DNA from: Pseudopelobacter sp964542535 | GTDB taxonomy: Bacteria; Desulfobacterota; Desulfuromonadia; Geobacterales; Pseudopelobacteraceae | Direction: 5' to 3' | Length of the DNA stretch: 64,000 nucleotides | Assembly (NCBI GenBank): GCA_964542535.1 | Contig: CAZIUE010000008.1 | Span: 121,115-185,114, forward strand | In this document: positions 33,684-42,757 of the stretch, piece by piece | Position numbering within the stretch: position 1 is the first letter of the stretch | Layout of the letters: each line of letters starts with the position of its first letter | The notes under the pieces: generated by a model | What the model saw: the letters and a program-made list of their open reading frames with translations, nothing else | What the model was told of the DNA's origin: nothing | The model's database searches: none | Made by a program: the position numbers and the translations under genes

Positions 33684-35990
33684 ATGCAGATTTCGAAAAA
33701 GAACATACTCACCGTTCTCAAGCAGCAGGAGGGGGCAATCCATTTCGCCGGGATACTCCGCCAGTTCGGCGGCCGCCACGTCAAACACGAACTGAAGCGG
33801 ATGCTGGACGACATGGCGGATGACAACGAGCTGGTCAGGTTCCGGGGCAACAGCTACGCCCTGGCAACGGCCGTGACCAGCATCCGCGGCAGGCTCTCCA
33901 GTCACCGCGACGGCTACGGTTTCGTCACCCCCCAGGACGGGGGAGAGGACATCTTCATCCCCCTGCGCCACATGAGGGGCGCCATACATGGCGACACCGT
34001 GGAGGTGCGGGCGTCACGGAGCCGCATGGGGGGAGGCAAGCTTGAGGGGAGCATCACCCGCGTGCTGGAACGGGGGACGAGTCGCGTGGTGGGGCGGTAC
34101 GAAGAGACCGGGCGGGGCGCCATCGTCATCCCCGAGGAGACACGCCTCAACCTGATCATCGCCATTCCCCCCGCAGGGCGCGGCCTGGCCCGGGACGGGC
34201 AGCAGGTGGTGGTGGAGCTCTCCTCCTATCCCGTAGGCGGCCGACCGGCCGAGGGACGGGTGGCGGAGGTGCTGGGGTGGCCCGACGACCCGGAGGTGGA
34301 GGTGCAGTCGGCCATCCGCCGCTTCGACCTGCCGCACATCTTCGGCCCGGAAGCAGTGGCAGAGGCGGAAGCAATCCCCGAGACGGTACCGCGGCATGAA
34401 CTGACCGGTCGGGTTGATCTGCGTCCACTCCCCACGGTGACGATCGACGGCGAGACGGCCAAGGATTTCGACGACGCCGTCTCCCTGCGGCGCGAAGGGG
34501 ATTCATTCCGGTTGTGGGTTTCCATCGCCGACGTATCCCGGTACGTCAAGCCCGACAGCCATCTGGACCGGGAGGCATACCTGCGCGGCACCTCGGTCTA
34601 CTTCCCCGACCGCTGCATTCCCATGCTGCCGGAACGGCTCTCCAACGGCATCTGCTCCCTCAACCCGGGGGTGGACCGCCTGACCATGACCGCCGAGATG
34701 CTCTTCGACGAGACGGGAACGATGCGGGCATCCTCCTTCTACCCCAGCGTCATCAGGAGTGCCGCCCGGCTCACCTACACCCGGGTGAAGCGGCTCATCG
34801 TGGACAACGACCGGGAAACGGCCGACAGCCTGGGGACCCTGGCCCCCATGCTCCTGGAGATGAAGGAGCTGGCCCTGATCCTGATGCGGATGCGACGGAG
34901 ACGGGGAAGTATCGACTTCGACCTGCCGGAATCAGAGATCATCATCGGCCTGACCGGCCTGACCGAGGGGATCGTGCGCGCGGAGCGCACCCTGGCCCAC
35001 CAGCTGATCGAGGAGTTCATGCTGGCCGCCAACGAAGCGGTGGCGCGGTTCATCAGCGGCAAAGGGATCCCTCTGCTCTTCCGCATCCACGAAAACCCGG
35101 ACCCGGCCAAGCTGATCGATTTCCAGGAATTCGCCTACGGTTTCGGCTACGAGTTTCCCATGGGGGAGGGAAAAGTCGATCCGGCCGACCTGCAGCGCCT
35201 GCTGGAGAGCGCCTCCGGTCGCCCCGAGGAGCGGATGATCAACTACGCCCTCTTACGCTGCATGAAGCAGGCCCGCTACGCCGCCGAAAACCTGCGTCAC
35301 TTCGGCCTGGCCTCCCCCTGCTACTGTCACTTCACCTCACCCATCCGCCGCTACCCGGACCTGGTGGTGCACCGCATCCTCAGGTTGGTGGTGGAGCTTG
35401 AGGAGAACCGGGGAAGCAGGCACGCCGAGAAGCAGCTGGAGCTGGTTACCCGGGACCTGTCCCAGACCGGCGAGCATACGAGCCAGCGCGAACGGGTGGC
35501 CATGGAGGCGGAGCGGGACATCGTCGAGCTGAAGAAGGCCCAGTTCATGCTGCAACACGTGGGAGAGGAGTTCGACGGTTTCATCACCGGCGTGACCGGC
35601 TTCGGGTTTTTCGTGGAACTGGAAGAGTTGTTCGTGGAGGGGTTGGTGCATGTCTCTACGCTGGAAGACGACCTGTACGGCTACGTGGAGAAGCGGCACT
35701 CCCTGGTGGGGCGACAGCGGGGGCGGGTACTGCGCATCGGCGACAGGACGCGGGTACGGGTGGCGGCGGTCTCACCGGCAACCAGGAGAATCGAATTCGT
35801 GCTCACCGGACACACCCCGTCCACGTCAACGTCAGCCGTGGTAAGGGAGGAAGAGTTCCCCCCCATCCCTATCAGAGGCAAACGCCCGAAAATCTCTGCC
35901 CGCAAGAGCACCCCGAGCGCCAAGAAACGCCCGGAAAACAACGGGAATCCTCCGGGGGGAGGCAGCCGCGGCGGCAGGAGACGGCGCTGA
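33684..35990 (+). CDS. rnr: Ribonuclease R
   Basis: 768-residue processive 3'-5' exoribonuclease. In order: N-terminal helix-turn-helix-like segment, two cold-shock domains (SHRDGYGFVTPQDGGEDIFIP), the RNB catalytic core (TIDGETAKDFDDAVSL with the Asp cluster), an S1 domain (FDGFITGVTGFGFFVELEEL) and a basic tail ending GGGSRGGRRRR. Length and order are as in the family. Start follows GGAAGG. Confidence 0.95.
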   Translation: MQISKKNILTVLKQQEGAIHFAGILRQFGGRHVKHELKRMLDDMADDNELVRFRGNSYALATAVTSIRGRLSSHRDGYGFVTPQDGGEDIFIPLRHMRGAIHGDTVEVRASRSRMGGGKLEGSITRVLERGTSRVVGRYEETGRGAIVIPEETRLNLIIAIPPAGRGLARDGQQVVVELSSYPVGGRPAEGRVAEVLGWPDDPEVEVQSAIRRFDLPHIFGPEAVAEAEAIPETVPRHELTGRVDLRPLPTVTIDGETAKDFDDAVSLRREGDSFRLWVSIADVSRYVKPDSHLDREAYLRGTSVYFPDRCIPMLPERLSNGICSLNPGVDRLTMTAEMLFDETGTMRASSFYPSVIRSAARLTYTRVKRLIVDNDRETADSLGTLAPMLLEMKELALILMRMRRRRGSIDFDLPESEIIIGLTGLTEGIVRAERTLAHQLIEEFMLAANEAVARFISGKGIPLLFRIHENPDPAKLIDFQEFAYGFGYEFPMGEGKVDPADLQRLLESASGRPEERMINYALLRCMKQARYAAENLRHFGLASPCYCHFTSPIRRYPDLVVHRILRLVVELEENRGSRHAEKQLELVTRDLSQTGEHTSQRERVAMEAERDIVELKKAQFMLQHVGEEFDGFITGVTGFGFFVELEELFVEGLVHVSTLEDDLYGYVEKRHSLVGRQRGRVLRIGDRTRVRVAAVSPATRRIEFVLTGHTPSTSTSAVVREEEFPPIPIRGKRPKISARKSTPSAKKRPENNGNPPGGGSRGGRRRR

Positions 35991-36031
35991 GGCCGCCACG
36001 GCCGCGGCGCGCGCAAATGGAGGAGAGTCGT

Positions 36032-36229
36032 TCAGTTGTCCCGGGCTTCCCAGGCCAGGGGTTCATCCAGGAAACTGTCGGCGCGGGTGAGGAGCTTGTG
36101 CTCCACCTGTTCCCTGATCCCGTTCCGCTTTATCAGCTCCATGTCCTCGTCCGTAAGACTCCCCGTTTCAGCCAGGGCCACGAACACATCAACCATCAGC
36201 CGCTGTCCTCTCGCGTCGACCTGTTTCAT
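36032..36229 (-). CDS. Small conserved hypothetical protein, 65 aa
   Basis: Acidic helical protein (LMVDVFVALAETGSLTDEDM, then EHKLLTRADSFLDEPL). Not recognised. Start at 36229 has GGAGG eight bases upstream, which supports a real gene; the ATG ten codons earlier has none. It converges on rnr and is followed on its left by the CHASE2 kinase gene in the same direction. Confidence 0.55.
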   Translation of the reverse strand: MKQVDARGQRLMVDVFVALAETGSLTDEDMELIKRNGIREQVEHKLLTRADSFLDEPLAWEARDN

Positions 36230-36313
36230 GGCAACGTCCTCCCGCACATCATGAACCACGAAAGCAGTCTACAGATAACGCGTCTCTAATGCAACAGGAT
36301 ATATGATTAAACA

Positions 36314-38938
36314 TCAACCAACAATTGGAGCCGGGTCACCCCGGCCGTTGCCATCCAGCACCTCCCGCAGCTTTCCGGCAAGAAAACGGGGCGAAAGCGG
36401 TTTCTGTACAAAGGCGCACTGTCCCTGGCAGACCCCCTGGCGGACGATGATGTCATCGCTGTAACCTGACATGAAGACCACCCGCGCCGCAGAGTGCCGG
36501 GCAAGAAACAGCTGGGACAGCTCTCCCCCCCCCATTCCGGGCATGACCACATCAGTCAGCAGCAGATCGATCCGCCGACCGCTCTCCCCTGCCATGAGCA
36601 GCGCCTCGTCACCGGAACGGGCCGCAAGAACCGTATACCCCAGAGGTTCCAACAGGGAGACGATCAGGGAAAGAATCGAGGCATCGTCCTCCACCACCAG
36701 GAGCGTCTCGTTGCCTCCGGGCATGACTTCAGCCGACTCCCGCGATGCCTCGACGCGGCTCTCGTGGCTGACCGGAAAGTAGACTTTGAATTCGCTCCCC
36801 CTCCCCGGTTCGCTGTAGACGTAGATGTGTCCCGCCATCTGCCTGACAATACCGTAGACCGTGGACAGCCCCAGACCGGTCCCCTCCCCCACCTGTTTGG
36901 TGGTGAAGAACGGCTCGAAGATCCGTGCCTGAACCTCCGGACTCATGCCCGTTCCCGTATCCCGCACCGAGAGCATCACATAGGGACCGGGGGAAAGGTC
37001 CAGGTGGCGACTGGTATAGGAGCTGTCCAGCTCCACGTCCCCGGTGCGGATGCACACCGTCCCCCCCTGAGGCATGGCGTCTCGGGCATTGACCACCAGG
37101 TTCATAATGATCTGCTCCACCTGGGCGGGATCGACCAGTATGTTCCGTACCGGCGCCTCGGTCCGCAGTTGGAGGACGACATCCTCTCCGATCACCCGCC
37201 CCAGGATCCTGGCCATATTATCAACCAGCGACCGGATATCCACCACCTGGGGCTCCAGCGTCCCCTTGCGGCTGAAGACCAGGAGCTGGCGGACCAGAGC
37301 CGCCGCCCTCATGCCCGAATCGTGAATGACGTCCAGGTATTCCGCCATTTTCTCGTCATGGCCGGCCCTCTGGCGGGCAATCTCGCTGTAACCAAGGATG
37401 GCAGTCAGAATATTGTTGAAGTCATGGGCGACGCCGCCCGCCAGCCGACCGATGGATTCCATCTTCTGGGCCTGGAGAAACTGGAACTGGAGCTGTTCCT
37501 TTTCCTGCTCCACGTTCTTCCTGGCCGTCACGTCCCGGATGACATGCACCACGCCTTCCCTGATGCGCTGCCGCCCGGAACGGGCAAGGGATCTGATCTC
37601 GTAGCAGTTGCCGGTACGCGGGTCGAGCAGTTCACGGCTGAGTCCCTGTCCCTCCCCCGGTTCTTCGTTGAAAAGGGGACAGGCAGGAGGCAGCTGTTCC
37701 AGAAGACGGGGTCCCTCCATGGCCTGGGCGGCCAGGTTCATCCTGGTGACAACGCCGGCGCCATCCATCAGAACAATGCCGTCATTGATGGTATTGAAGG
37801 AATCCTCCCACTCTTCCCGGGCCGCGCGCACCTCCCGCGCGCCGCGTTCCAGCCTGCCCACCTGGGTGCAGACCAGCGGGACCGGCAGCAGCAACGAAAA
37901 CAGGACCGGACTGAGCCAGAAATCCATCCCGCAGAAGAGCGCCAGTGACACCAGCCAGACAGCCGCCAGGGCCAGGCCGCACCAGAGCAGCATGCTCCGG
38001 GCTCCCAGGCCCGGGAAGAGCAGGAAGGCGGCCAATGCCCCGGCCAGGGAGAGCGCCAGCAGCAGCGGTTCCGGAGCCGGCACGATGTCATTGTGGTTGA
38101 GAAGGGTATTCAGGATGGCAGCGTGGGCTTCCACGCCGTGCATAACGGTGCGCGTCTGACTGAAAGGGGTCAGTACGCCCCCATCCAGGCCGGCGGCGGT
38201 AACCCCCACCAGGACGATGCGGCCGGAGAAGTATGCCGGCGGATAGCGGCCATCCAGGATGTCCACCAGCGAGAGGTGGGGAAAGGTCCCAGGAACGCCG
38301 CAATAGTTGATCAACTGGCCGTCCTGCTGCCGCAGGTCCGGTCCGTGGACGCCGGGTTCCGCGGCTGGAGGGGGAGACGGGCGCGCGAGCCGTTCACCCC
38401 CCAGGAGGCCATGGAGAGCCGAGGCAAAGGAGGGGATCACCCGTCCGCCACTGTAAAGCGTGTGGTAGACGCTCCTGACAACCCCGTCCATGTCCTGTTC
38501 CAGATACACATGTCCGTTCCGGTCGGATTCCAGTTCTCCGGCAGGGAGAATCGTCTGAAAGGGATGCTCCAGGGAGACCGGCAGCACGACGCGGCCGTGC
38601 CTGGCGATCGCCTCGGCCAGGAGCGGGTCGTCCCCGGTCGGTTCGGCCAGCAGGATATCCAGGCCAACCACCGCTCCCGGCCCGACGGCATCCAGAAGCC
38701 TGGCATACTGGCTGCGTCGCAACGGCCACCTGCCGAGCCGGTTCAGGGTCTCGTCGTCGATGGCGGCGATCAGGATGCGCCGGTCCGGCTCCATCGGTCC
38801 CCGCAGACGAAAAAACAGGTCGTAGCAGAAGCGGTTCATCCCCCCCGTGAAGCCCAGCTGTTCCGCTCCCAGGACCAGAGCGAAACCGAGCAGCAGCATC
38901 AGCAGATTTCTCTGGCTGAAGATCCCGCGAAACCTCAC
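36314..38938 (-). CDS. CHASE2 hybrid sensor histidine kinase
   Basis: About 874 residues. The N-terminal CHASE2 sensor (about 40-320) is bounded by a first transmembrane helix (NLLMLLLGFALVLG) and followed by three more (around LLLALSLAGALAAFLLFPGL). Then come a PAS-like segment, the HisKA box GGVAHDFNNILTAILGYSEI, the HATPase motifs (NLVVNARDAMPQGG, GTGMSP, GEGTGLGLSTVYG) and a C-terminal receiver (LLLTDVVMPGMGGGEL). The GTG at 38938 is six bases after GGGGAGG, and is preferred over the TTG at 38974. CHASE2 kinases sense extracellular cues of unknown nature. Its neighbour upstream is the LysM/FecR protein, a recurrent pairing. Confidence 0.9.
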   Translation of the reverse strand: MRFRGIFSQRNLLMLLLGFALVLGAEQLGFTGGMNRFCYDLFFRLRGPMEPDRRILIAAIDDETLNRLGRWPLRRSQYARLLDAVGPGAVVGLDILLAEPTGDDPLLAEAIARHGRVVLPVSLEHPFQTILPAGELESDRNGHVYLEQDMDGVVRSVYHTLYSGGRVIPSFASALHGLLGGERLARPSPPPAAEPGVHGPDLRQQDGQLINYCGVPGTFPHLSLVDILDGRYPPAYFSGRIVLVGVTAAGLDGGVLTPFSQTRTVMHGVEAHAAILNTLLNHNDIVPAPEPLLLALSLAGALAAFLLFPGLGARSMLLWCGLALAAVWLVSLALFCGMDFWLSPVLFSLLLPVPLVCTQVGRLERGAREVRAAREEWEDSFNTINDGIVLMDGAGVVTRMNLAAQAMEGPRLLEQLPPACPLFNEEPGEGQGLSRELLDPRTGNCYEIRSLARSGRQRIREGVVHVIRDVTARKNVEQEKEQLQFQFLQAQKMESIGRLAGGVAHDFNNILTAILGYSEIARQRAGHDEKMAEYLDVIHDSGMRAAALVRQLLVFSRKGTLEPQVVDIRSLVDNMARILGRVIGEDVVLQLRTEAPVRNILVDPAQVEQIIMNLVVNARDAMPQGGTVCIRTGDVELDSSYTSRHLDLSPGPYVMLSVRDTGTGMSPEVQARIFEPFFTTKQVGEGTGLGLSTVYGIVRQMAGHIYVYSEPGRGSEFKVYFPVSHESRVEASRESAEVMPGGNETLLVVEDDASILSLIVSLLEPLGYTVLAARSGDEALLMAGESGRRIDLLLTDVVMPGMGGGELSQLFLARHSAARVVFMSGYSDDIIVRQGVCQGQCAFVQKPLSPRFLAGKLREVLDGNGRGDPAPIVG

Positions 38939-38978
38939 GCCGCGCCTCCCCGCCGGGGTAGCTTGAAAATCCAAGGTG

Positions 38979-40658
38979 TTACAAGACCAGCAGCAGGATC
39001 AGTCCCGCTGCTCCCAATGCCCCTCCCGCCGCCAGAGGCCACCACCGCTTGACCTCGAAGCTCTGGGAGGGGGAGAAAGGGCCTTCGTTCCCCTGGGGAT
39101 CGATGCTGCTGGTGCGCGCATAGTAGACGCCGGCCCGCCGCGGCGCCTCCAGGCTCACCTGCGGCTCGGACAGGTGACGGTCAACCAGGGGGGATTCGAA
39201 GCGTTCGTTGTCGGCCAGTTGAAAGTGGTACCCGAAGCCCGCCCCCTGGCTCGGCCAGCGCAGGTGAATCCTGTTCCCCTCCCGGCTCGGCTTTTCCAGC
39301 AAAGGAGCAGGGGGAGGGGGGATCAGGGTAAAAGAAACCGGATCGGACCAGGTTCCTCGGAAACCGTCAGATGCCACGGAACGGATACGAAAAAAACGAC
39401 GGCCGACATCGCCGAAATCCTGTTCATGGGTGGTGACATTCAACTCCACCAGGGTGGTGGAGTCAGGGGGGAAACCGGGTTCCGGCGAAATCTGGAGCTG
39501 ATAGGAAGCGGCATCCGCCACCTTGAGCCAGCGGAAGGAGATCCGCTTTCCGGAAAGCAGCGCCGTGTCGCGCGGTTCCTGGATAAAGGGGGGCAATGGG
39601 TTGGCGCGCAGGGTCAGTTCAACCGGAGTGGAGAACGGCCCTTCCAGGCCACGGTCGTCGACGCTCAGGGCCTGGCAGTAATAGACGCCGCCCTCCAGTC
39701 CGGAAAAGCGCGGCGTTTCTCCGGTCCTGAACAGCTGTTCCCGAACCAGCTCCCGCCCTTCCCGGTCGCGGGAGAGCAGCAGACGATGGGCAGTGGCGCC
39801 GTCTACCGGCTGGAGGGAGATCTGTATGGGAGTACCGCGGAACAGCTGCCGCGATTCCCCCAGGCAAGGTGGAGGAAGCAGTGCGCGCGGTGGGAGAGGC
39901 GGCTGTCCCTGCCGGACCAGGGTACCCTCTCCCTGCCGCACCATAACCGTGCGACGCCGGGCATCCACCTGCACCACTCCCTCCAGGACCTCGGCAGTGG
40001 TCCCCCTGACGGCATCGGCGGCAACGCGAAAATCGGTGCCCCGGGCAACAGCCAGAGCTGAAGGAGTCCTGATCTCCATGCGGGACCCCTGTCCCGTGGC
40101 ATGCCGCACCCTGACCAGCACCCTCCCCGCGGAGATGAGCAACCGGCGGAACAGATGGTTACCTGCCTTCAGTTGGGAAGCACTCAGGTCAAGGGTGGTG
40201 TCCGGCTGCAGAAAGAGAGAGCTGCCGTCAGGAAAAACGATCTCGACCGCAGCCTGGCTGCCGGTTCTGATCAGGCTCCCCTGCCGAACCGGATCGCCGC
40301 TCCTCAAGGGACGCCACTTCTTCTGGCCAGCGGACCTGACCATAACCTCCGCCCTAGTGAAAGTAACCCTGCCGTCGCGGGGCACCCCCCTGAGCAGTTC
40401 AACGGGTATCACCAGCCGCTGTCCCGGCATGATCAGGTTGTTGTCGCCGAGCCGGTTGATCCGGCCGATTTCGGGCCATCGTGCGGGGGTACGCAGGTAG
40501 GCGCGACAGATGGAGATCAGGGTATCGCGTTGTACGACCCTGAGCTCGACGGCATCCCCCCCCCCGGCCCGGGCAGAAACGGGAGACAGACAGCCCACAA
40601 GCGCCAGCAGAGCCACGGCCAGCAGCACACCACCTCTCCCGCTCTTCCGCTGCTTCAT
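38979..40658 (-). CDS. Exported LysM and FecR domain protein
   Basis: 559 residues. After a signal peptide (LLAVALLALVGC, possible lipobox, or cleavage near ARA), residues about 35-90 form a LysM glycan-binding domain (VVQRDTLISICRAYL...NLIMPGQRLVIP). A FecR domain follows at about 120-230 (GSQAAVEIVFPDGSSLFLQP, TPSALAVARGTDFRV), then Ig/fibronectin-like repeats with FRWLKVADAASYQLQIS, and a C-terminal hydrophobic helix (WPLAAGGALGAAGLILLLVL). A peptidoglycan-linked periplasmic sensor or scaffold for the CHASE2 kinase is a reasonable inference. Confidence 0.85.
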   Translation of the reverse strand: MKQRKSGRGGVLLAVALLALVGCLSPVSARAGGGDAVELRVVQRDTLISICRAYLRTPARWPEIGRINRLGDNNLIMPGQRLVIPVELLRGVPRDGRVTFTRAEVMVRSAGQKKWRPLRSGDPVRQGSLIRTGSQAAVEIVFPDGSSLFLQPDTTLDLSASQLKAGNHLFRRLLISAGRVLVRVRHATGQGSRMEIRTPSALAVARGTDFRVAADAVRGTTAEVLEGVVQVDARRRTVMVRQGEGTLVRQGQPPLPPRALLPPPCLGESRQLFRGTPIQISLQPVDGATAHRLLLSRDREGRELVREQLFRTGETPRFSGLEGGVYYCQALSVDDRGLEGPFSTPVELTLRANPLPPFIQEPRDTALLSGKRISFRWLKVADAASYQLQISPEPGFPPDSTTLVELNVTTHEQDFGDVGRRFFRIRSVASDGFRGTWSDPVSFTLIPPPPAPLLEKPSREGNRIHLRWPSQGAGFGYHFQLADNERFESPLVDRHLSEPQVSLEAPRRAGVYYARTSSIDPQGNEGPFSPSQSFEVKRWWPLAAGGALGAAGLILLLVL

Positions 40659-40750
40659 ATCCCCCCCAAATCGTTGCACATCGCACATAATACATTTTTA
40701 AAACAACTTTTCAACAGCTAACGTTTTCTCCATCCTGCTCGGAATAACAG

Positions 40751-40779
40751 TTGACAGGCAGGCCAAAAAAACCTAAAAA
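40751..40779 (+). promoter_or_regulatory. Promoter of the Rrf2 gene
   Basis: TTGACA at 40751-40756 and TAAAAA at 40774-40779 with the ideal 17-base spacer. The -10 element overlaps the inverted repeat at 40775-40798, so a bound regulator would block RNA polymerase. Confidence 0.7.
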
Positions 40780-40798
40780 GGACCCAAACAGTCTTTTT
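40775..40798. promoter_or_regulatory. Inverted-repeat operator 1 (before rrf2)
   Basis: AAAAAGGAC, seven bases, GTCTTTTT. The same sequence, but perfect, occurs before cydA at 41243-41265. It lies on the -10 region of the Rrf2 promoter, pointing to autoregulation. Confidence 0.7.
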
Positions 40799-40811
40799 GA
40801 GGTTATGCCGC

Positions 40812-41216
40812 ATGATGGAGTTAACGAGGAAGGGTGAATACGCGATTCGTGGTATCGTTTATCTGGCTTCCCGGCCGATGGATCAGGTCTGCCTGTTGAG
40901 CGAGATCGCGGCCGCCGTGGACGTACCCCAGACATTTCTGGCCAAGATATTCCAGCAGTTCAGCAAGATCGGCCTGGTACGTTCCTACCGCGGGACCGGG
41001 GGCGGCTTCATGCTCGGCCGCGCGCCGGAGAAGATCACGCTGCTGGAGGTGGTGGAAGCGGTGGAAGGCCCCATAATCCCCAACCGCTGCGTCATCGGCA
41101 GCGGCGAATGCGACCGCAGCACATCCTGCCGCGTGCACCCGGTTTGGCTGAAGGTGCAGGACCAGGTGCGCGCAACCCTTGCGGAGACAACCCTGAAGGA
41201 ACTGGCGGACCGGTAA
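40812..41216 (+). CDS. Rrf2-family transcriptional regulator, putative Fe-S sensor
   Basis: 134-residue winged-helix regulator: MELTRKGEYAIRGIVYLA, the recognition helix DVPQTFLAKIFQQFSKIGLV, the wing SYRGTGGGFMLGR and a C-terminal three-Cys segment (NRCVIGSGECDRSTSCRVHP) like the Fe-S ligand set of IscR and NsrR. It therefore probably senses oxygen, nitric oxide or cluster status. A repeat on its own promoter and the same repeat before cydA suggest it controls itself and cytochrome bd. Start could be 40812 or 40815; GAGG precedes both. Confidence 0.9.
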   Translation: MMELTRKGEYAIRGIVYLASRPMDQVCLLSEIAAAVDVPQTFLAKIFQQFSKIGLVRSYRGTGGGFMLGRAPEKITLLEVVEAVEGPIIPNRCVIGSGECDRSTSCRVHPVWLKVQDQVRATLAETTLKELADR

Positions 41217-41235
41217 CGGCACCGCCTGTTTTTTT
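41204..41235 (+). terminator. Terminator overlapping the end of the Rrf2 gene
   Basis: GGCGG-A-CCG with GTAA loop and CGG-CA-CCGCC, followed by TGTTTTTTTG. The stem contains the stop codon. It would separate rrf2 from cydAB, whose own promoter should lie beyond. Confidence 0.65.
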
Positions 41236-41242
41236 GAACCCC

Positions 41243-41265
41243 AAAAAGACAATTAAGGTCTTTTT
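41243..41265. promoter_or_regulatory. Inverted-repeat operator 2 (before cydA)
   Basis: AAAAAGAC, seven bases, GTCTTTTT: a perfect dyad matching the one on the Rrf2 promoter. It is 142 bp before the cydA start. Binding by the Rrf2 protein encoded next door is inferred. Confidence 0.7.
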
Positions 41266-41407
41266 CAGGCTTTCCGCGCCATAACGTGAAATCCGGCGTC
41301 AAGCTGCTACAATCAGTGCCAGCAACGCGGTTGTGGCCACCGACGGTTCGATTGACCCCCTTATTTCCGCGGACAGCCGCATGTTCAATTCACCCCGAGG
41401 AGGAAGC

Positions 41408-42754
41408 ATGGACGCACTACTGCTCAGTCGTCTGCAATTCGCCGTAACCTGCATGTTCCATTTCATTTTCGTTCCGCTGACCCTGGGGCTCTCCATCATG
41501 GTGGCCTGGATGGAGACCCGCTACGTCATGACCGGCGACGAGACCTGGCTGCGCATGACCAAGTTCTGGGGCAAGCTGTTCCTGATCAATTTTGCCCTGG
41601 GAGTGGTCACCGGCATAACCATGGAGTTCCAGTTCGGCATGAACTGGGCCGAATACTCACGCTACGTGGGCGACATCTTCGGCGCGCCCCTGGCCATCGA
41701 GGCCACGGTCGCCTTCTTCCTGGAGTCGGTATTCATCGGCCTGTGGATCTTCGGCTGGGAAAAGGTTTCGAAGCAGGTGCACCTCCTCTCCATCTGGCTG
41801 GTGGCCATCGCCACCAACCTCTCCGGCCTGGTCATCATCCTGGCCAACGCCTGGATGCAGCATCCAGTGGGGTACACGCTGCGCAACAACAGGGCCGAAA
41901 TGACCGACTTCGTCGCCGTGCTCACCAACCCCTACGGCCTGATCAAGTTCGGCCACCAGATCACCGCGGCCTACACGGTGGCGGCTTTCTTCGTGCTGGG
42001 AATCTCGGCCTGGCACTTGCTGCGCGGCAATGAGCCGGACTTTTTCAAGCGCTCCTTCCGCCAGGCATCCCTGTTCGGCCTGGCGGCCTGCCTGCTGGCC
42101 GCCCTGGTGGGGGACATGTCATCCGTGGAGGTGGCCAGGGTCCAGCCGGCCAAGTTCGCCGCCATGGAATCCATCTGGGAGACGAAGCAGGGCGCGGACA
42201 TGCACCTGATCCAGGTTCCCGACGAGAAGAACGAGCGCAACTCCCTGGAGGGGCTGACCATCCCGAACCTGATCAGCCTGCTGGCATTCCGGGACGCCAA
42301 CGCCCAGGTCACCGGCCTGAAGGAGTTCCCCCGGGAGCTGCGGCCGCCGGTCCTGCCGGTTTTTCTCAGTTTCCGCATCATGGCCGGACTGGGGGTCTAC
42401 TTCATCCTGACCAGCCTGATCGCACTGATCATCTCCCTCCGGGGGCAACCCGAGCGGCACCGCCTGTTCCTGACCCTGCTGGTCTTTTCCCTGCCGCTCC
42501 CCTATATCGCCAACCAGCTGGGCTGGCTGGTGGCTGAGGTGGGTCGTCAGCCCTGGATCGTCTACGGCGTGCTGAAGACCGCCAACGCCGTATCTACAAA
42601 CGTATCAGCCCTGCAGGTGGCCCTGTCCCTGGCCGGGTTCACCATCCTCTACGGCGCACTCGGCCTGATCGATATCTATCTACTGTTCAAATACGCCCGC
42701 AAGGGACCCGAGGAGAGCGGCTCCGGTATCATCAATCTGGCAGGGAGGGCATAG
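41408..42754 (+). CDS. cydA: Cytochrome bd ubiquinol oxidase subunit I
   Basis: 448-residue membrane protein that binds hemes b558, b595 and d and oxidises quinol. The N-terminal RLQFAVTCMFHFIFVPLTLG carries the heme ligand His18; FNSP-like Q-loop and GRQPWIVYGVLKTANAVS motifs are present, and about nine membrane helices can be counted. The Q-loop is of the short type. Start at 41408 follows GAGGAGG. It gives this anaerobe-like organism high-affinity oxygen consumption. cydB follows 3 bp later. Confidence 0.95.
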   Translation: MDALLLSRLQFAVTCMFHFIFVPLTLGLSIMVAWMETRYVMTGDETWLRMTKFWGKLFLINFALGVVTGITMEFQFGMNWAEYSRYVGDIFGAPLAIEATVAFFLESVFIGLWIFGWEKVSKQVHLLSIWLVAIATNLSGLVIILANAWMQHPVGYTLRNNRAEMTDFVAVLTNPYGLIKFGHQITAAYTVAAFFVLGISAWHLLRGNEPDFFKRSFRQASLFGLAACLLAALVGDMSSVEVARVQPAKFAAMESIWETKQGADMHLIQVPDEKNERNSLEGLTIPNLISLLAFRDANAQVTGLKEFPRELRPPVLPVFLSFRIMAGLGVYFILTSLIALIISLRGQPERHRLFLTLLVFSLPLPYIANQLGWLVAEVGRQPWIVYGVLKTANAVSTNVSALQVALSLAGFTILYGALGLIDIYLLFKYARKGPEESGSGIINLAGRA

Positions 42755-42757
42755 CGC

